Assembly (NCBI GenBank): GCA_030789695.1
Contig: CM061140.1
Coordinates: forward strand, 172,012,319 to 172,076,318
DNA length: 64,000 bases
Origin: Scilla litardierei
Lineage: Eukaryota > Streptophyta > Magnoliopsida > Asparagales > Asparagaceae
Direction: 5' to 3'
In this document: positions 24,890-37,598 of the stretch, piece by piece
Layout of the letters: each line of letters opens with the position of its first letter
Position numbering within the stretch: the first letter of the stretch is position 1
Program-made: the position numbers and the translations under genes
Notes under the pieces: generated by a model
Database searches by the model: none
Seen by the model: the letters and a program-made list of their open reading frames with translations, nothing else
What the model was told of the DNA's origin: nothing

Positions 24890-24985
24890 TCGTGTGATAC
24901 ATCGTATAGAATATCTTGTGAAACATCTTGTAGAATATCTTGTGAAATATCTTGTGGAACATCTTGTGGAACATCCCGTATAAAA
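24890..24985. repeat. 15-16 bp tandem array ATCTTGTGAAAC
   Basis: Six to seven copies of (A)CATCTTGTGGAA with variants. They create the repetitive KMFHKIF stretch of a short minus-strand frame that I do not regard as a gene. Confidence 0.75.
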
Positions 24986-25356
24986 CATGTACATAGAACA
25001 CTTGACACTTCACTGGGGTTTTGGGGGTAACTCATAGTTTGCGAGAGTGCGGGAGTGACTGGAGTTCAATCTTCTCGTCCCGTTGCCTGTGTTCGGCATC
25101 CCGTCCCGCTGCCTGTGTTTCGGAAAAATACATGTACCGTGCCTGTGTTTCGACATTCGTCTGGGTCACGCCCAGGCAAGAGTTGGACTCGATGGTCACA
25201 TATTGTACTCTCCGACTTGAGTCAAGTAGTGTAGTTATTTTTGCATAGTCACTTTTAGTTTACGCACTACAGTCACATTTACTTTACATGTTCCATGCAC
25301 GTTACTTACTACACTTGTACAGTCACCAGTACTTTACTTGTCGTACTTTTGCTAGA

Positions 25357-27007
25357 TGTCATGCCCTATTTTGAATTATACGGGTATTCTACTGAACACA
25401 CGTGGTATTTCTACCTACGATGCATACGTGGGCATGAAATAAGCGAAGACATCGATGTATGTGATGTAGTACGAGGGAGATTAGGCGGTAATACGTGGCT
25501 AAGTGAAGAAAATGCGAAATGTGAATGCGGAAGAAGTGCAAATGACGTCGTGGGTGTAAAACAACAGGACTGTATTAGACGTGTGTGTGTGAAGCATGTA
25601 TGCATGCATAGATGTGTGTGGAAGTGTGTAGGAAGAGCCATGCAAGTGTGAAAGGGGTTAGGGGCCAATGGCAACTCCCGTAAATTTTTAGAAACGCGGG
25701 GGGCAAAATGGTCATTTGGACTAAAGCTACCGTGCGTACAGACTTAAGTGGTCGGTGCATAAAGTAATGGCAAACTTGTAAATACCTAAAAGTTGAGGGG
25801 CATTTTGGAAGGGTATTTTAGTCATTTTAGGGATTGCATGGCTTATGGGGCAAGTAAGAGATGTGTAGAATTTTCATTAAGAAAATCTCTTCTTTTCTTT
25901 TCTTGAACTTTCTCCTCTATTCTCCTTTTCTCCTTTTCTTTTTCCTCTCTATATGGCCGGCCACCTCCCCTCCTCTTTCCCCCTTCTTCCTCAAATAAAA
26001 ACCCTAATTTTTATTTCCAATTAGAAGGGGTTCAAGCTTGCTTCAAGGGAGAAGGAAGTAGAGAAGAAAAGAAGAGAAGGGAAAATGAAAAATCAAGATT
26101 TGAGGTAGGAATTTACTTGGATTGGGATTCCAATAAATTGTTCCTGCAATCAAGTTTTTATAGCATGATTTACTTAATATGTAATAGGGGTAGTCAAAAT
26201 TTTATGTATTATGCTTCAATTTCACAAATTTCCCTTGAAATTCTTAGTAAAAACATCTCCTTTAAAATACTGAATTTTTGTTTTGTGTTGTTGCTGTATT
26301 TATTGTTACTGTAGCTCGAATTAGGGTTCGAAAAAAATATGAGCTTGTAGATCTTGAAGTTCTACCCCAAAATAATCTAAATTTTGATATATGTTCAATT
26401 CAGAAATTATGAGCAATAAATCCATCTTTACAATATGTCTGTTTGATTTTCAGTGTTGACACAGTTTAGCAAAATTGGCCTAGACACCTGCTCACACAAT
26501 GGAATTTTGTGTTCTTGGTCTTGTTGGAAAGTTAACAAGTTTTTCTAAAAATTCATCAGAGTTCATATATGTCGAATTTCTGGCTGCAACATGTCCAAAA
26601 TAGGTTTTCAATACAGACTCTGAAATCTGTCTGAAAAATAGATCTGACACACTTCACCAAATAATTCACCATAAATCACCTACTTAATATTTTTACATGA
26701 AATTTTATCTGTGTATCCAGGACTAACATATCTACAATTTTCATTTGGAAAGTTTTGTTAAATTTTGATTATAATTGGGTGACATCAGTCAATTGTTGTT
26801 ATTGATCTAAGTTATTTGTGGTGTTGTTTTGATATTACTGTGAAGCTTCACGTGTACTATCCCAGCATGTACGCAGTGGCCTGCTTGTTCAGTTCTCTTC
26901 TTTCTCTTTCTTTTCCTCTCTCATCACCCTCACACTTCTGGATACTTGGAAAAAAACAATACAAAAATTTTATAAATGCCGGGTATTCTGGGGACTGGGG
27001 CGTGACA
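25357..27007 (+). repeat. 5' LTR of the LARD, internally deleted
   Basis: 1,651 bp. It is collinear with 30280-33078 but lacks about 1.1 kb that the other LTR has at about 31749-32866. The break is near CAGTCAATTGTTG / TTATTGATCTAAG. Confidence 0.9.
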
Positions 27008-30000
27008 GTTTTTGGCGGCCCATGCAGGTCACCGCACTGTGATGTGCGTAAGGAAAGTACATGTAATGCTTCAGTAGGTGATTGGGATAGGTTAGCGGCG
27101 TTAGCCCTAAGGTGGGTAGTGACCTTAGTGACCTTAGAGCTTTAAGTGATCCACCCTTGAACACCTAGCTTTAGGGAGTCCGGGGATGAACGTTCTGCTA
27201 TATATTATACCATACATGTATATTGTAGGTATACGCGTGTATATGTAACGGTGTGAACCAGTGTGTATAAGTGCATTATTGTGCTTAGAGATTTGAATTA
27301 TACAAGTTGCGTATACTTGTATATTTGAATGGCATGAAAGTTACAGGTATCCTGAATGCTTGTAGTGGTGTATGGATATGCGTGGGGTGTATATACTAGG
27401 AGGGCGAATATTTGAGTGTATGTATATTTCGCCTCCATAAAAGCACATGATACGGATATGTGAGGCAGGTCTGTGGTATACTTGTGTGATTCTGAGACAT
27501 ATGTGATATATACATGTTTATTCGTGAATGTGTATTAATGGGTACATATAAGCTAGTGTGAATATATACCTTGTAGAGGTGTGGGTGGGGATATATACGT
27601 ATGTGTTATAAGTGCATGTGTGTGTGAATATATGTGTGCTTGTATGGGTAGGTGGTATAGATATAGGTTGGGGCACTGGTATATGTATATATATATCACT
27701 AGTGTTGCATTGCTAGTGTATGAATTCCTCATGTGTTAAAATTTTGAATAACTGTAAGTATGTGTATGTGCTACCTATGTGTTCATATAACTAGTATATT
27801 GTCTTAATTTGAAATATGGTTGTGGTTTGTATTATTGCGTGAAGATAGGTGCTGTGCTATGGCTATATATGGGTGTATGTAGCAATATAGATAAGTAATG
27901 GACGCACGGGCAGTATGAGTAGTGCTCTAGGGTGTTTGGAGTAGATGTATCCTAAGGTGGGTAGGGGTGCTTTAGACCCGTCCACCTAAGTTGATGCCCT
28001 TAGTTCTATACCGTGCCTATTATCGGATAGAGATATAAGTGTGACGTGTATCATCTGCAGATGTAATGGATATAAGGATTTGAGACCATAGAGTGCAGAT
28101 ATACATGGAAAGATTGTGGGTTTGCACAGTTAAGTGGAGTTATAGCATATGTATATGTGTGTGTATGTACTTACATGTAGAATGGCGTCTATACGACCAT
28201 TTGGATGTACATGTAGTGTACGTATCCTTCCGTATATAATGGCATGAGGGGGATTATGTATTAGCATATGAGATGCTTGTATGTACGTAGGTGTTATAGC
28301 AAGTGCGGTGTGATTGTGTGCATGTGTTGTTATTATTGAATGTGTATTGGTGTACGCCGTATAAGTGGTTGTATGTATATGTATTTGAATGATCCATATT
28401 CTAATATGCATGTATCAGTATATGGATGTGTACGTATATGGGATGTGGTTATCTATTGAATGTGTATGAATATTGAAATGCACTTATTTGTGAATGTGCT
28501 AGTATGCTAGTAAAAGTGTGGACATATTGAATGTTAGGTATATAGTGATATGGGTAGCTACCGACTACCTGCTAGTACAGTTTGAGTTGCTTGACTGTAT
28601 AGGTGCGTAATAGCAGGATATGTATACTAAGTATGAATGGGTGTGCGCGCTCATACATGGTAATGTGTGTGCATGGTGTTTTGGTCCTAGTATGTATATA
28701 TATGCATGTTTGTGTGCATACCTACTATTAGAATAATAACCTGGCGTGTATGAGCAAACATGTATTTGGCTATGTGTAGGCTTAGATATCTATATATGGA
28801 ATTGATATGTATACCTCTTCATGTACATAATGCGTATGTACATATAATTGGGTCATATAGAGTATCCGTGTAGTGTATTGGTTGATGTGTATATGTGAAT
28901 ATCTATTATGGTTGTATGGATTTTTATTATACGTGTTACAATGGAGTGTAGAGATGTGTTCATGCATGTGCAGTGTGCAGTAGAGGTAATATATGGTTGT
29001 GTGTATATTGGTTGAATAAATATATACTTATATATATATTCTTGTTTGTTTATCTGTGAATCTTTCCGACATGGTTGCCTATCTATGTGTATCTGGAAGA
29101 AGCGTATCCCTGTGTGTATGTATGTTTGTGTAGGTCTGTACTAGAGCATGTGTGTATGTATAGTCATATGCAGTGTGGGTATGAATGTGATGAGTATGAA
29201 ATATAGGTGTGTATATATATTTTTTTGATGAATATAAGTGAATGAAACCGTTTGGTATGTAGGTATGGAGATGTGTGTGATTGTTTGCATATGTATACGC
29301 GTGTGTGGGGGTGTATATGGATATTTATAATTATTTGAATATCATGACAGTATGTGCATAGGAAGTGCAAAGGTAGTTATTTATATATAGCATATGGCAG
29401 GGGATGTGTTATGTTTGTACACTCTTGTGTGTATTGTGTGTGATATATGTGCCTATCTGTGTGAGGCAGTGGGTGCACTGCTATGGATGTGAGGTTATGT
29501 GTATATTTATTTATAGTATGATTGTGAAATTTATGTGACTCGATCATGCATGTGTTAGTACGTGCACGTGAATGTATGTATGTATGCGACTAAATGATGT
29601 GTGTATATAGATATTTATGTACCTATACATGGAAGTGAGCCCATATGACTAAGTATTGGGTGTATAGGGATCAGGTGTACATACGGTGTGACACCGTGAT
29701 AGTAATCATGTTTGCCAAGTCACGGTGCGTAGATTAATGTGTATTGTTGTGTGTTTGTGCATGGATATAGGCGTATATGTAAATATATAAACAGGTAGGA
29801 TGTAAGTCGTTTATATCCGAATGTATTATGGTGTATATGAAATAGTACCATGTGTGAGTGCCTTATGGATCATGATATGGATATGATGTGATGTCATATC
29901 ACATAGGTATGATTAATGGTCTGGATACGTATAATGATACGTATAGAGATCTATTTGTGGTATGTGTGTGTTGTATCTGTTAGTGTGTAAATATGTGCTT

Positions 30001-30279
30001 AGATATTCATGTGAAGAATGCCAATGTGTGTATATATATGTAGTGAATGCATATAGTGATGTGGATGTTCTACTAAATGAATAGAAGGATGTATCCGTGA
30101 TATACATGTGACGCAAATGCGTAGGGATGACAATGAAGTGTATAGTGTATATAGGTGTGGTATAGGTATATATTCTTGTTCATACTTCATGGTTAGTAAG
30201 ACCATCATGCCTAGCTGACCTCGGCAAGGTTCACACCCTAGGAAGTCCGAGGACGGACTTTATTTTAAGGTGGGTAGGA
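27008..30279 (+). other. LARD interior, T/G-rich and non-coding
   Basis: 3.27 kb dominated by TG, TATG and TGTATA-type words, with no frame above about 95 codons and no retroelement motif in six frames. It holds one internal copy of CCTAAGGTGGGTAGG (about 27950), the same words found at the purine tract at its right end. Confidence 0.8.
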
Positions 30280-33078
30280 TGTAATGCCCTATTTTGCATT
30301 ATACGGGTATTCTACTGAACACACGTGGTATTTCTACCTATGATGCATACGTGGGCATGAAATAAGCGTAGACATCGATGTATGTGATGTAGTACAAGGG
30401 GGATTAGGCCGTAATACGTGGCTAAGTGAAGAGAATGCGAAATGTGAATGCGGGAGAAGTGCAAATGACGTCGTGGGTGTAAAACAACAGGAATGTATTA
30501 GACGTGTATGTGTGAAGCATGTATGCATGCATGGATGTGTGTGGATGTGTGTAGGAAGAGCCATGCAAGTGTAAAAGGGGTTAGGTGCCAATGGCAACTC
30601 CCGTAAATTTTTAGAAATGCGAGGGGCAAAATGGTCATTTGGACTAAAGCTACCGTGCGTACAGACTTAAGTGGTCGGTGCATAAAGTAATGGCAAACTT
30701 GTAAATACCTAAAAGTTGAGGGGCATTTTTGGAAGGGTATTTTAGTCATTTTAGGGATTGCATGGCTTATGGGGCAAGTAAGAGATGTGTAGAATTTTCA
30801 TTAAGAAAATCTCTTCTTTTCTTTTCTTGAACTTTCTCCTCTCTTCTCCTTTTCTCCTTTTCTTTTTCCTCTCTATATGGCCGGCCACCTCCCCTCCTCT
30901 TTCCCCCTTCTTCCTCAAATAAAAACCCTAATTTTCATTTCCAATTAGAAGGGGTTCAAGCTTGCTTCAAGGGAGAAGGAAGTAGAGAAGAAAAGAAGAG
31001 AAGTGAAAAGGAAAAATTAAGATTTGAGGTAGGAATTTACTTGGATTTGGGATTCCAATAAATTGTTCTTGCAATCAAGTTTTTATAGCATGATTTACTT
31101 AATATGTAATAGGGGTAGTCAAAATTTTATGTATTATGCTTCAATTTCACAAATTTCCCTTGAAATTCTTAGTAAAAACATCTTCTGAAATTCTTAGTAA
31201 AAACATCTCCTTTAAAATCCTGAATTTCTGTTTTGTGTTGTTGTTGTATTTACTGTTACTGTAACTCGAATTAGGGTTCGAAAAAAATATGAGCTTGTAG
31301 ATCTTGAAGTTCTACCCCAAAATCATCTAAATTTTGATATATGTTCAATTCAGAAATTAGGAGCAATAAATCCATCTTTACAATATGTCTGTTTGATTTT
31401 CAGTGTTGACATAGTTTAGCAAAATTGGCCTAGACACCTGCACACACAATGAAATTTTGTGTTCTTGGTCTTGTTGGAAAGTTAACAAGTTTTTCTAAAA
31501 CTTCATCGGGGTGCTTATATGTCGAATTTCTGGCTGAAACATGTCCAAAATTGGCTTTTAATACAGACCCTGAAATCTGTCAGAAAAACAAATCTGACAC
31601 ACTTCACCAAATAATTCACCATAAATCACCTACTTAATAATTTTACATGAAATTTTATCTGTGAATCCATGACTAATATATCTACAACTTTCATTTGGAA
31701 AGTTTTGTTAAATTTTGATTATAATTGGGTGACATCAGTCAATTGTTGGGACTATTTTCAATTTTCCTGCAAGCTGAAGTATTTGAGTGGTGATATTAAT
31801 TGGGCATTGTTGCTAAACTTCCCTATATGATCCATGATTATTGTTGTTACTTGAAAGTTAGTTTAATTTTGCAAATGGCACATATATATGATATTGTGTT
31901 TCTTGATATGAACTACGCCCGTCAAGTGTTCGCTGAAATGCCTAAATGAAACAAAAGTTGAGAAACATGCGAAATGAGCATGTACATATTTGTAATATGA
32001 GAAATGATGTGAATGTGCAATGGTTTAGGACACAGATGGCACTACATGGAGCGAGAGCCACAGTAGGAGGCGGGGGATTCGCTGTGGACCGTGACCATGT
32101 AGGCACCTCTTGACTCCATCGGTAGTTGCCACAGTTGAGAACGGCGTAGATCACGATACACTTGCACGTCGGCACATTTATGGGATCTCATTGCATTGCA
32201 TTGCATTGCATCTCATGTTGCATCATGTGCATCATTATGTATCATTATATCCATTGTGTGTGATGTGTTGCATATATGCAATGTATGCGTGTTGTGTGTT
32301 GTGCATTGTATGTATATTTATATGTATGTGCCTTGTATGTGTATTTGTGTATGTGGTTTGTGTATTGTTGTGACAAGCCTTGTATGTATAATTCATTGTT
32401 CTTTGATACAAGAGATGTGTATGGACATTATGACAAGTATGGGATTCCCCTATTAGAATGTGGTTGTATGAATATTTGTATCAGTATTCGTGCTAACCCT
32501 TTTTTGCAGTAGATCGACATCAAGCCGCAGGTAGGATCCCTCACTTAGCTATTTACTTTCTGCCATATTATTTAGTTTACACGTCTTATTCTCATGCATT
32601 GCTTAGTGGTTGATAACCTTAAAATGATGTTCCAAATCCAAGTTGGTTCCTACTGGGTTACGCATTGACGTGCTCCTCCTTATTTTTCCGGTAGTAGAGG
32701 TAGCATGGCTGGAGGTGACTTGGAGTTGGGTTTCAGGGGTAGCACTTGGTGTGAGATGTAGCTTATGTAGTGACATGGTTGTCTTGGAGGTGGAGAGTGA
32801 TGGTGTATATGTAGTGGTGTACCTGGGCTATATAAATTAATGGAAGTTGTTAAATATGATATGTTATTATTGATCTAAGTTATTTATGGTGTTGTTTGAT
32901 ATTACTGTGAAGCTTCACATGTACTATCCCAGCATATGCGCATTGGCCTGCTTGTTCAGTTCTCTTCTTTCTCTTTGTTTTCCTCTCTCATCACCCTCAC
33001 ACTTCAGGATACTTGGAAAAAACAAAACAAAACAAAAATTTTATAAATGCCGGGTATTCTGGGGACTGGGGCGTGACA
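30280..33078 (+). repeat. 3' LTR of the LARD, full length
   Basis: 2,799 bp. It contains the 1.1 kb missing in the left LTR, including a GCATT pentamer run at about 32190-32210 and T/G-rich DNA at about 32220-32370. Confidence 0.9.
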
Positions 33079-33631
33079 CTACAGCAGTAGTATGTTTCAC
33101 TTGCCTAGCCTGCTTTATACTTGCACTACCACAGTACAGTGGTTCTCTCCTTTCAGTTCAGTTTGCCTTTACTTTTTAGTTGTGTACAGTTGTTACTCAG
33201 TGCTTTACTTTTCACTCTGGTCTGTTTGTACGTAGTTACTTTTGTCATACTTGTGCACTGCTTATTTTCTATATTTAGACTTGTTGTGACTTACATACGG
33301 TTCCATCTCCGTGGCACCGCAGACGACGTACATATGGAGGTAGATGCTCTTACGTTGATAGCGCCAGAGTTTGACCCTTAGACCGCAGCTTTCAGAGTTA
33401 TTTGCACCTATGTACTTCCTTTCTTTCATGTATATTTGTTGGAACATTTTGTACAATATGGATTGTAATAATTGGATACTATTTGGGTATTTTTGTACAT
33501 CTCTGCATCGTGGCTATTTTGGTTTCATTGGTAACCTGCAGGACCTGCGCAAATATCAAATACGTAACGGGCCCCCGGGAGCGGGTCGTTACAATTCATG
33601 TGGACTGGCTAGTCACCCTCAAGCAAAGTAT

Positions 33632-35356
33632 TGTTGAGTATTGATTCCCCGGATTTGGTTTTGGATGATGAGCAAACATAAATATTGTGATCTAACTGTT
33701 TGTGAGCGGAGTTATGGAGATCGTCGCCAAAAGAATACGAACATCCAAAGCGACGTCTCAAGACTTCTCAATACGCGTGATCGTGTGCCTAAAGCTTCGT
33801 TGAAGCTCAAGGACCTTTTTAGAAGTCAAGAAGAATGAAGATTGAAGCTTTGAAGACGGTTCGTCATGTATTATTTATTATCGTCTAGCTTCATTAATTA
33901 GAATGTTAAGCCTTGAGTAGGACTTACATTATTATCTTCATTTCGCTCATATCTTAGAGCTAGGACTATCATAGAAGCCATTAGAATCTTTCCCGAAGCC
34001 TATCGCTTCTTCCCTCGACTTCTAGTGCATGTTAGTTGGTTCAAGAAGAAGAACCAACCGACTAGATGACGATCTAGTCGGTCGGCAATTCCTCTTGAAC
34101 CGACTAGAATGCCTTGCTCATTTCAGCCCAGATTTGTTGATCAATTAGTCGGTCAAAGAAGAGTCACCGACCGACTAGATGACGATCTAGTCGGTTAGGA
34201 ATCCTTCTCAGACCGACTAGTTATCATTACCTAAATTCAGCCTGAGTTACTGTTTCGAGTTAGTCGGTCAAAGAACGTTTGTCGACCGACTAGTTGAGAA
34301 ACTAGTCGGTCAGCATTTGTTCTTAAACCAACTAAATCAACTTGAAGTCAGCCTTCTATATTTCGACTGTTAGTCGGTCAAAGATCATTCACCGACCGAC
34401 TAGTTGAGAAACTAGTCGGTCGGCAAGTCTTCTGAGACCGACTAGTTGTCATCTCCTGTACTTCGACCTTTTGGCTGTTCAACCGTTAGTCGGTCTACGT
34501 TGTATCACCGACCGACTAGTTGATGAACTAGTCGGTCAGTGATCCTTCTTTGACCGACTAGTCTGGTTCAGAATAGAGCCGCTGGGAAATTTTCCAACAC
34601 GATTTTCCTTGCCTCTATAAATACAAACCTGATTCGTTTGAGGCAAGGTTAGAGGTCCAATGTACAAGTAATTTCAGACCTAAGAGAAGAGTTTTCTCAA
34701 GCTAATTCTAAGCTCTCTCTTCTCACCAAGAATCTCTCCTTTCACTCTTTGAGCAAATTCCTCAAGAGAGATTCTCTCCATTGTGAGCCTTTCAAGCCAA
34801 GAGCTTGATTCTAGGTCATCAACTCCACCCTAGGCTTCCATTGCTGGTCGACTTCTTGAAGCTAGGGTTTGGTGGCATCATCTTTCCCAAAATCCATCTT
34901 TGCCCCGATTTGGTAAGATTTACTCAAGGCATAGGATTTTGTGGTAAGTGTTTCTTTATTTCATTTCAATCGTTATTTGAATTATTCTCTCGGTTGTGAG
35001 AGAAGTGTGTGATCCCGGGTTGTGGGAGTCACATTTGTATTGTATATGATTTGGTCTTGTGAAGGTTTTTCACAAGAATTTCATAGTGCTAAATCTTGAG
35101 TTAGGGTTTCTAACTCAAGTATCCGGAGGGGATCCGGGTGGTTGGGACGTAGGATCACCAGAAACAAGTCAGGGAAACTTGGGTGGATCCGAACCCGTTA
35201 CATGCTTTGTTTGCGTTTGTTAATTCTTGTTGATTGTTGTTTATTCCGCATTGTCATTTGTTTCTTGCACAATAATTAGGAATAACTATCTTGATTATTT
35301 TAAAGTACTATTCACCCCCCTCCAGTACATGTGCAGTAGCTTCACAGGGCACTACA
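33632..35356 (+). repeat. 5' LTR of the SIRE-like element
   Basis: 1,725 bp. The U3 part holds a palindrome array (34050-34565), followed by the TATA box CTCTATAAATAC at 34613-34624. The part after the TATA box has CT-rich DNA and a short TGTGAGAG / TGTGGGAG duplication. Confidence 0.93.
34050..34565. repeat. Array of ACCGACTAGT..ACTAGTCGGT hairpins
   Basis: Five hairpins (about 34058-34081, 34166-34195, 34284-34311, 34391-34423, 34510-34537) have arms of 10-12 bp of the type GACCGACTAGT / ACTAGTCGGTC and loops of 4-8 bases. Between them are single half-sites (TTAGTCGGTCAAAG, GACCGACTAG), giving a higher-order period of about 105-115 bp. The array ends about 50 bp before the TATA box. The same array occurs twice in the other LTR. 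Confidence 0.92.
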
Positions 35357-35358
35357 AT

Positions 35359-35370
35359 TGGTATCAGAGC
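35359..35370 (+). promoter_or_regulatory. Primer binding site, initiator Met tRNA
   Basis: TGGTATCAGAGC, two bases after the end of the left LTR of the SIRE-like element. Confidence 0.92.
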
Positions 35371-35397
35371 CAAGGTTAAAGCTACAAGGTCAAAGCT

Positions 35398-37598
35398 ATG
35401 ACGAACAACGACTACAATGTCTTCAAGGATCGTCAAGGAGCTTCTTCAGTTTTGGAAGGGCTATCCTTAGTCAGGCCTCCTCACTTCAACGGTACCAACT
35501 ATGGATACTGGAAATACCGGATGGAAACCTTCCTCCGGAGCGCTTCACTTTGGAGAGCCATGATGACGGAGTATGTCGAGCCCGCCGAACAAGATTTCAC
35601 GAAATAGACTACCGCGGAGGTCGCTGCGGAGTAAGTAATGCCAAGGCGATGAATGCCTTGCAATGTGCGTTGGAGCCCGAAGACTTCAACAAGATATGCA
35701 CATGTAAGAGTGCATATCAAGTATGGAACCAACTCCTCATCTTGCACGAAGGAACGAGTACGGTAAAAGATTCTAAACTCGTTGTCGCTAACAAAGAATT
35801 TGAGTTGTTTCACATGGAACAGGGTGAAACCATGAAGGACTACTATGCTCGCTTCGTGGACATATCCAACGAATTGGAAGCTCTCGGGAAGATGTACACC
35901 CAAAAGGAGAAAGTCGCGAAGATAATCGACAGACTTCCTTCTTGTTGGGAAAAGCGTACCTTCGCCATCGAGGAAGGTAACGATATGAACAAGTACACTG
36001 TTGTACAACTAATGGGTACCTTGTTGTCTTACGAGGTACGCAAGGAGAGTAAGATAAAGATGAAGGAGAAGATGAAGGCGTACTTGAAGCAAGACGAGCC
36101 AAAAAAAGGCGATTGCGTACAAGGCCGCTCCATCTACCGATGATGAAGAATCAGAAGAAGAATCGGAAGATGAGTTGGACATGGAAGCTTTGGCCGATTT
36201 GGCAAAGAAGTTCGACCGATGCTTCCAAAAAGGTAAGTTTAAGAATTTATCTAAGTTTGGTTCTACTAATGTTTCTACTCCCGTGTGTTATAAATGTAAT
36301 AAGCCAGGACATATCAAGCCGGATTGTCCTCTAAACAAACACAAGGGGAAGTGGAAGGCATCCAAGCACGACAAGTCGAGAAAGCACAAGAAAGGACTTG
36401 TCGGGACATTCACCGACTCCGAGGATTCATCAAGTGGAGAGTCGGATGATGAACGCGTGGAGAAAGCACACATGCGCTTCATGGGAAAAGAGGAACGTGT
36501 TCAAGAGACTTCCTCCAATGAAAGCGAGGAAAGCGAGGATGAAGGCGGTGAGGTAACCATGGATGAACTTAAATTAGCCAACGAACAACTTTGGTATAAG
36601 TTTTCTAAATTGGCTAGTAGATTTATTAAGACTAAAAATGAGTGAGATAGTCTTAAAACCTCGCTTAAACCTATCCTCGTCAACAACGACACCGTTGTTG
36701 AAGGGTTGAGAAATGAGATTATAAATCTCAAATCTCAACTTGAGCATATTCATATCGAGGACTCGGATGAACATGTGATAGCGGATTTGACGTCTCAAAA
36801 CTCAACCTTGAGTATTGAGAATAAAAATCTCAAATCACGTGTTTGCGCACTCGCATCGCAAGTGTCCACTTTGGATGCTTCCATGCATTCTCTCACCGAG
36901 AAGTATGAGTGCATATTAGGCCGAATTCATGAATTGAATAAGGGTAAGGGCCATTTGGATAATATCCTAAATGACTTACTTCTGCCAATCACCACATTGG
37001 CTTGGGGTATAAGATGGGAGAGTCATCCAAATCGTCCGCCACCTTTGTTAGGCCAACGTCCGAAGCTTCTACTAGTGGAAGCAAACACGTCATGGGTAGT
37101 TCTTCTACCAATGGTGCTTCCGCTAGGTACACACCCCCATTTGGAAAGAAGCCCACTTTGGGTGGACCTCCAAAGAGGGGTCATGCTTTCATGTATACCA
37201 TGCCACGTAGGAACACACATCCTACTCCACATGTTAGCACATATGATGATTTTTATGCTCCGCATCCACGAGCACGTGCACACCATGTGAGACACACTCA
37301 TGCACGTGTTCCACCACATTCGTATGCTCATCCTCATTCTCATATGGATAATTATCATCATGCACCATTACATCATATGCCATATGCCTATCCACGACAT
37401 GCATCACATAGAAATCAACAACGTATGCATGTTCCCAATAGGAACATGGCTCCCAAAATTTTCACTATTTGGAGCCCGAAGGACACAAACATGAATGAAA
37501 AATAAGTGTACATGAATTCTTATTTTATGAATGTCGTTCATAATGATAATTATGTGGGGAAGTCTAAGTCCAATTGGACTTGGCTTCCAAAAGTCTAA
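35398..37598 (+). pseudogene. gag: Broken gag of a SIRE-like copia element
   Basis: Reads as a copia gag spread over two frames. It starts MTNNDYNVFKDRQG and continues with the UBN2-type capsid region (FNGTNYGYWKYRME.., then AYQVWNQLLILHEG, YYARFVDISNELE). A zinc knuckle CYKCNKPGHIKPDC lies at about 36285, followed by an acidic, Ser-rich stretch and a coiled-coil-like stretch (NLKSQLEHIHIED..). A His-rich tail (about 37240-37400) precedes SNWTWLPKV and TAA. Lesions: TAG at 35605-35607; a frameshift at about 35630; a frameshift in an A-run at about 36100; TGA at 36643-36645; a frameshift at about 36990; TAA at 37503-37505. Gag packages the element RNA. The pol that should follow is absent, so this copy depended on others even before it decayed. 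Confidence 0.92.

Larger units (their letters stand above)
25357..33078 (+). mobile_element. Non-autonomous LTR element without coding region (LARD-like)
   Basis: Two copies of one LTR (TGTMATGCCCTATTTTG..GGGGCGTGACA) flank 3.27 kb with no gag or pol. Target duplication CTAGA (25352-25356) / CTACA (33079-33083), one mismatch. A purine-rich stretch, TAAGGTGGGTAGGA, directly precedes the right LTR, giving plus orientation. Behind the left LTR TTTTTGGCGGCCC vaguely resembles a gypsy primer site (TTGGCGCC). The interior is T/G-rich with endless TGTATATGTG-like sequence. It sits inside the gypsy-type solo LTR and is therefore younger. Confidence 0.88.
22144..33593 (+). mobile_element. Solo LTR, Ty3-gypsy type, split by a LARD
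   Basis: The ends are mirror images: TGTAACGGTCCG at 22144 and ..GGGTCGTTACA at 33593. The LTR sequence itself is 22144-25356 plus 33084-33593 (about 3.7 kb). A TATA box, CCTATAAATAACC, lies at about 22864-22876. It is followed by CT and AC microsatellites (22987-23123) and a very GC-rich block (23170-23820). A donor-like GTAAGT at 23816 and an acceptor-like TGATTGCAG at about 24447 suggest a leader intron. No gag or pol, and no second LTR. A target duplication is not clear (AATTG versus ATTCA), so one border may be slightly off. Confidence 0.7.

Noticed and set aside
27008..30279. Many 60-93 codon frames in the LARD interior
   Set aside because: All are His/Tyr/Ile/Thr-rich readings of TGTATATG-type sequence; none resembles gag, pol or a host protein.
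34050..34565. CRISPR-like array (regular palindromic repeats)
   Set aside because: It lies within a plant LTR, spacers are themselves related and contain half-sites, the period is ~110 bp, and there is no cas context. It is an LTR-internal repeat.
34805..34999. 64-codon frame MILGHQLHPRLPLL.., repeated at 40990
   Set aside because: Lies in the LTR of the SIRE-like element and occurs once per LTR copy; no evidence of a protein.
35499..36008. 169-codon minus-strand frame opposite gag
   Set aside because: Shadow of the gag reading frame on the other strand.
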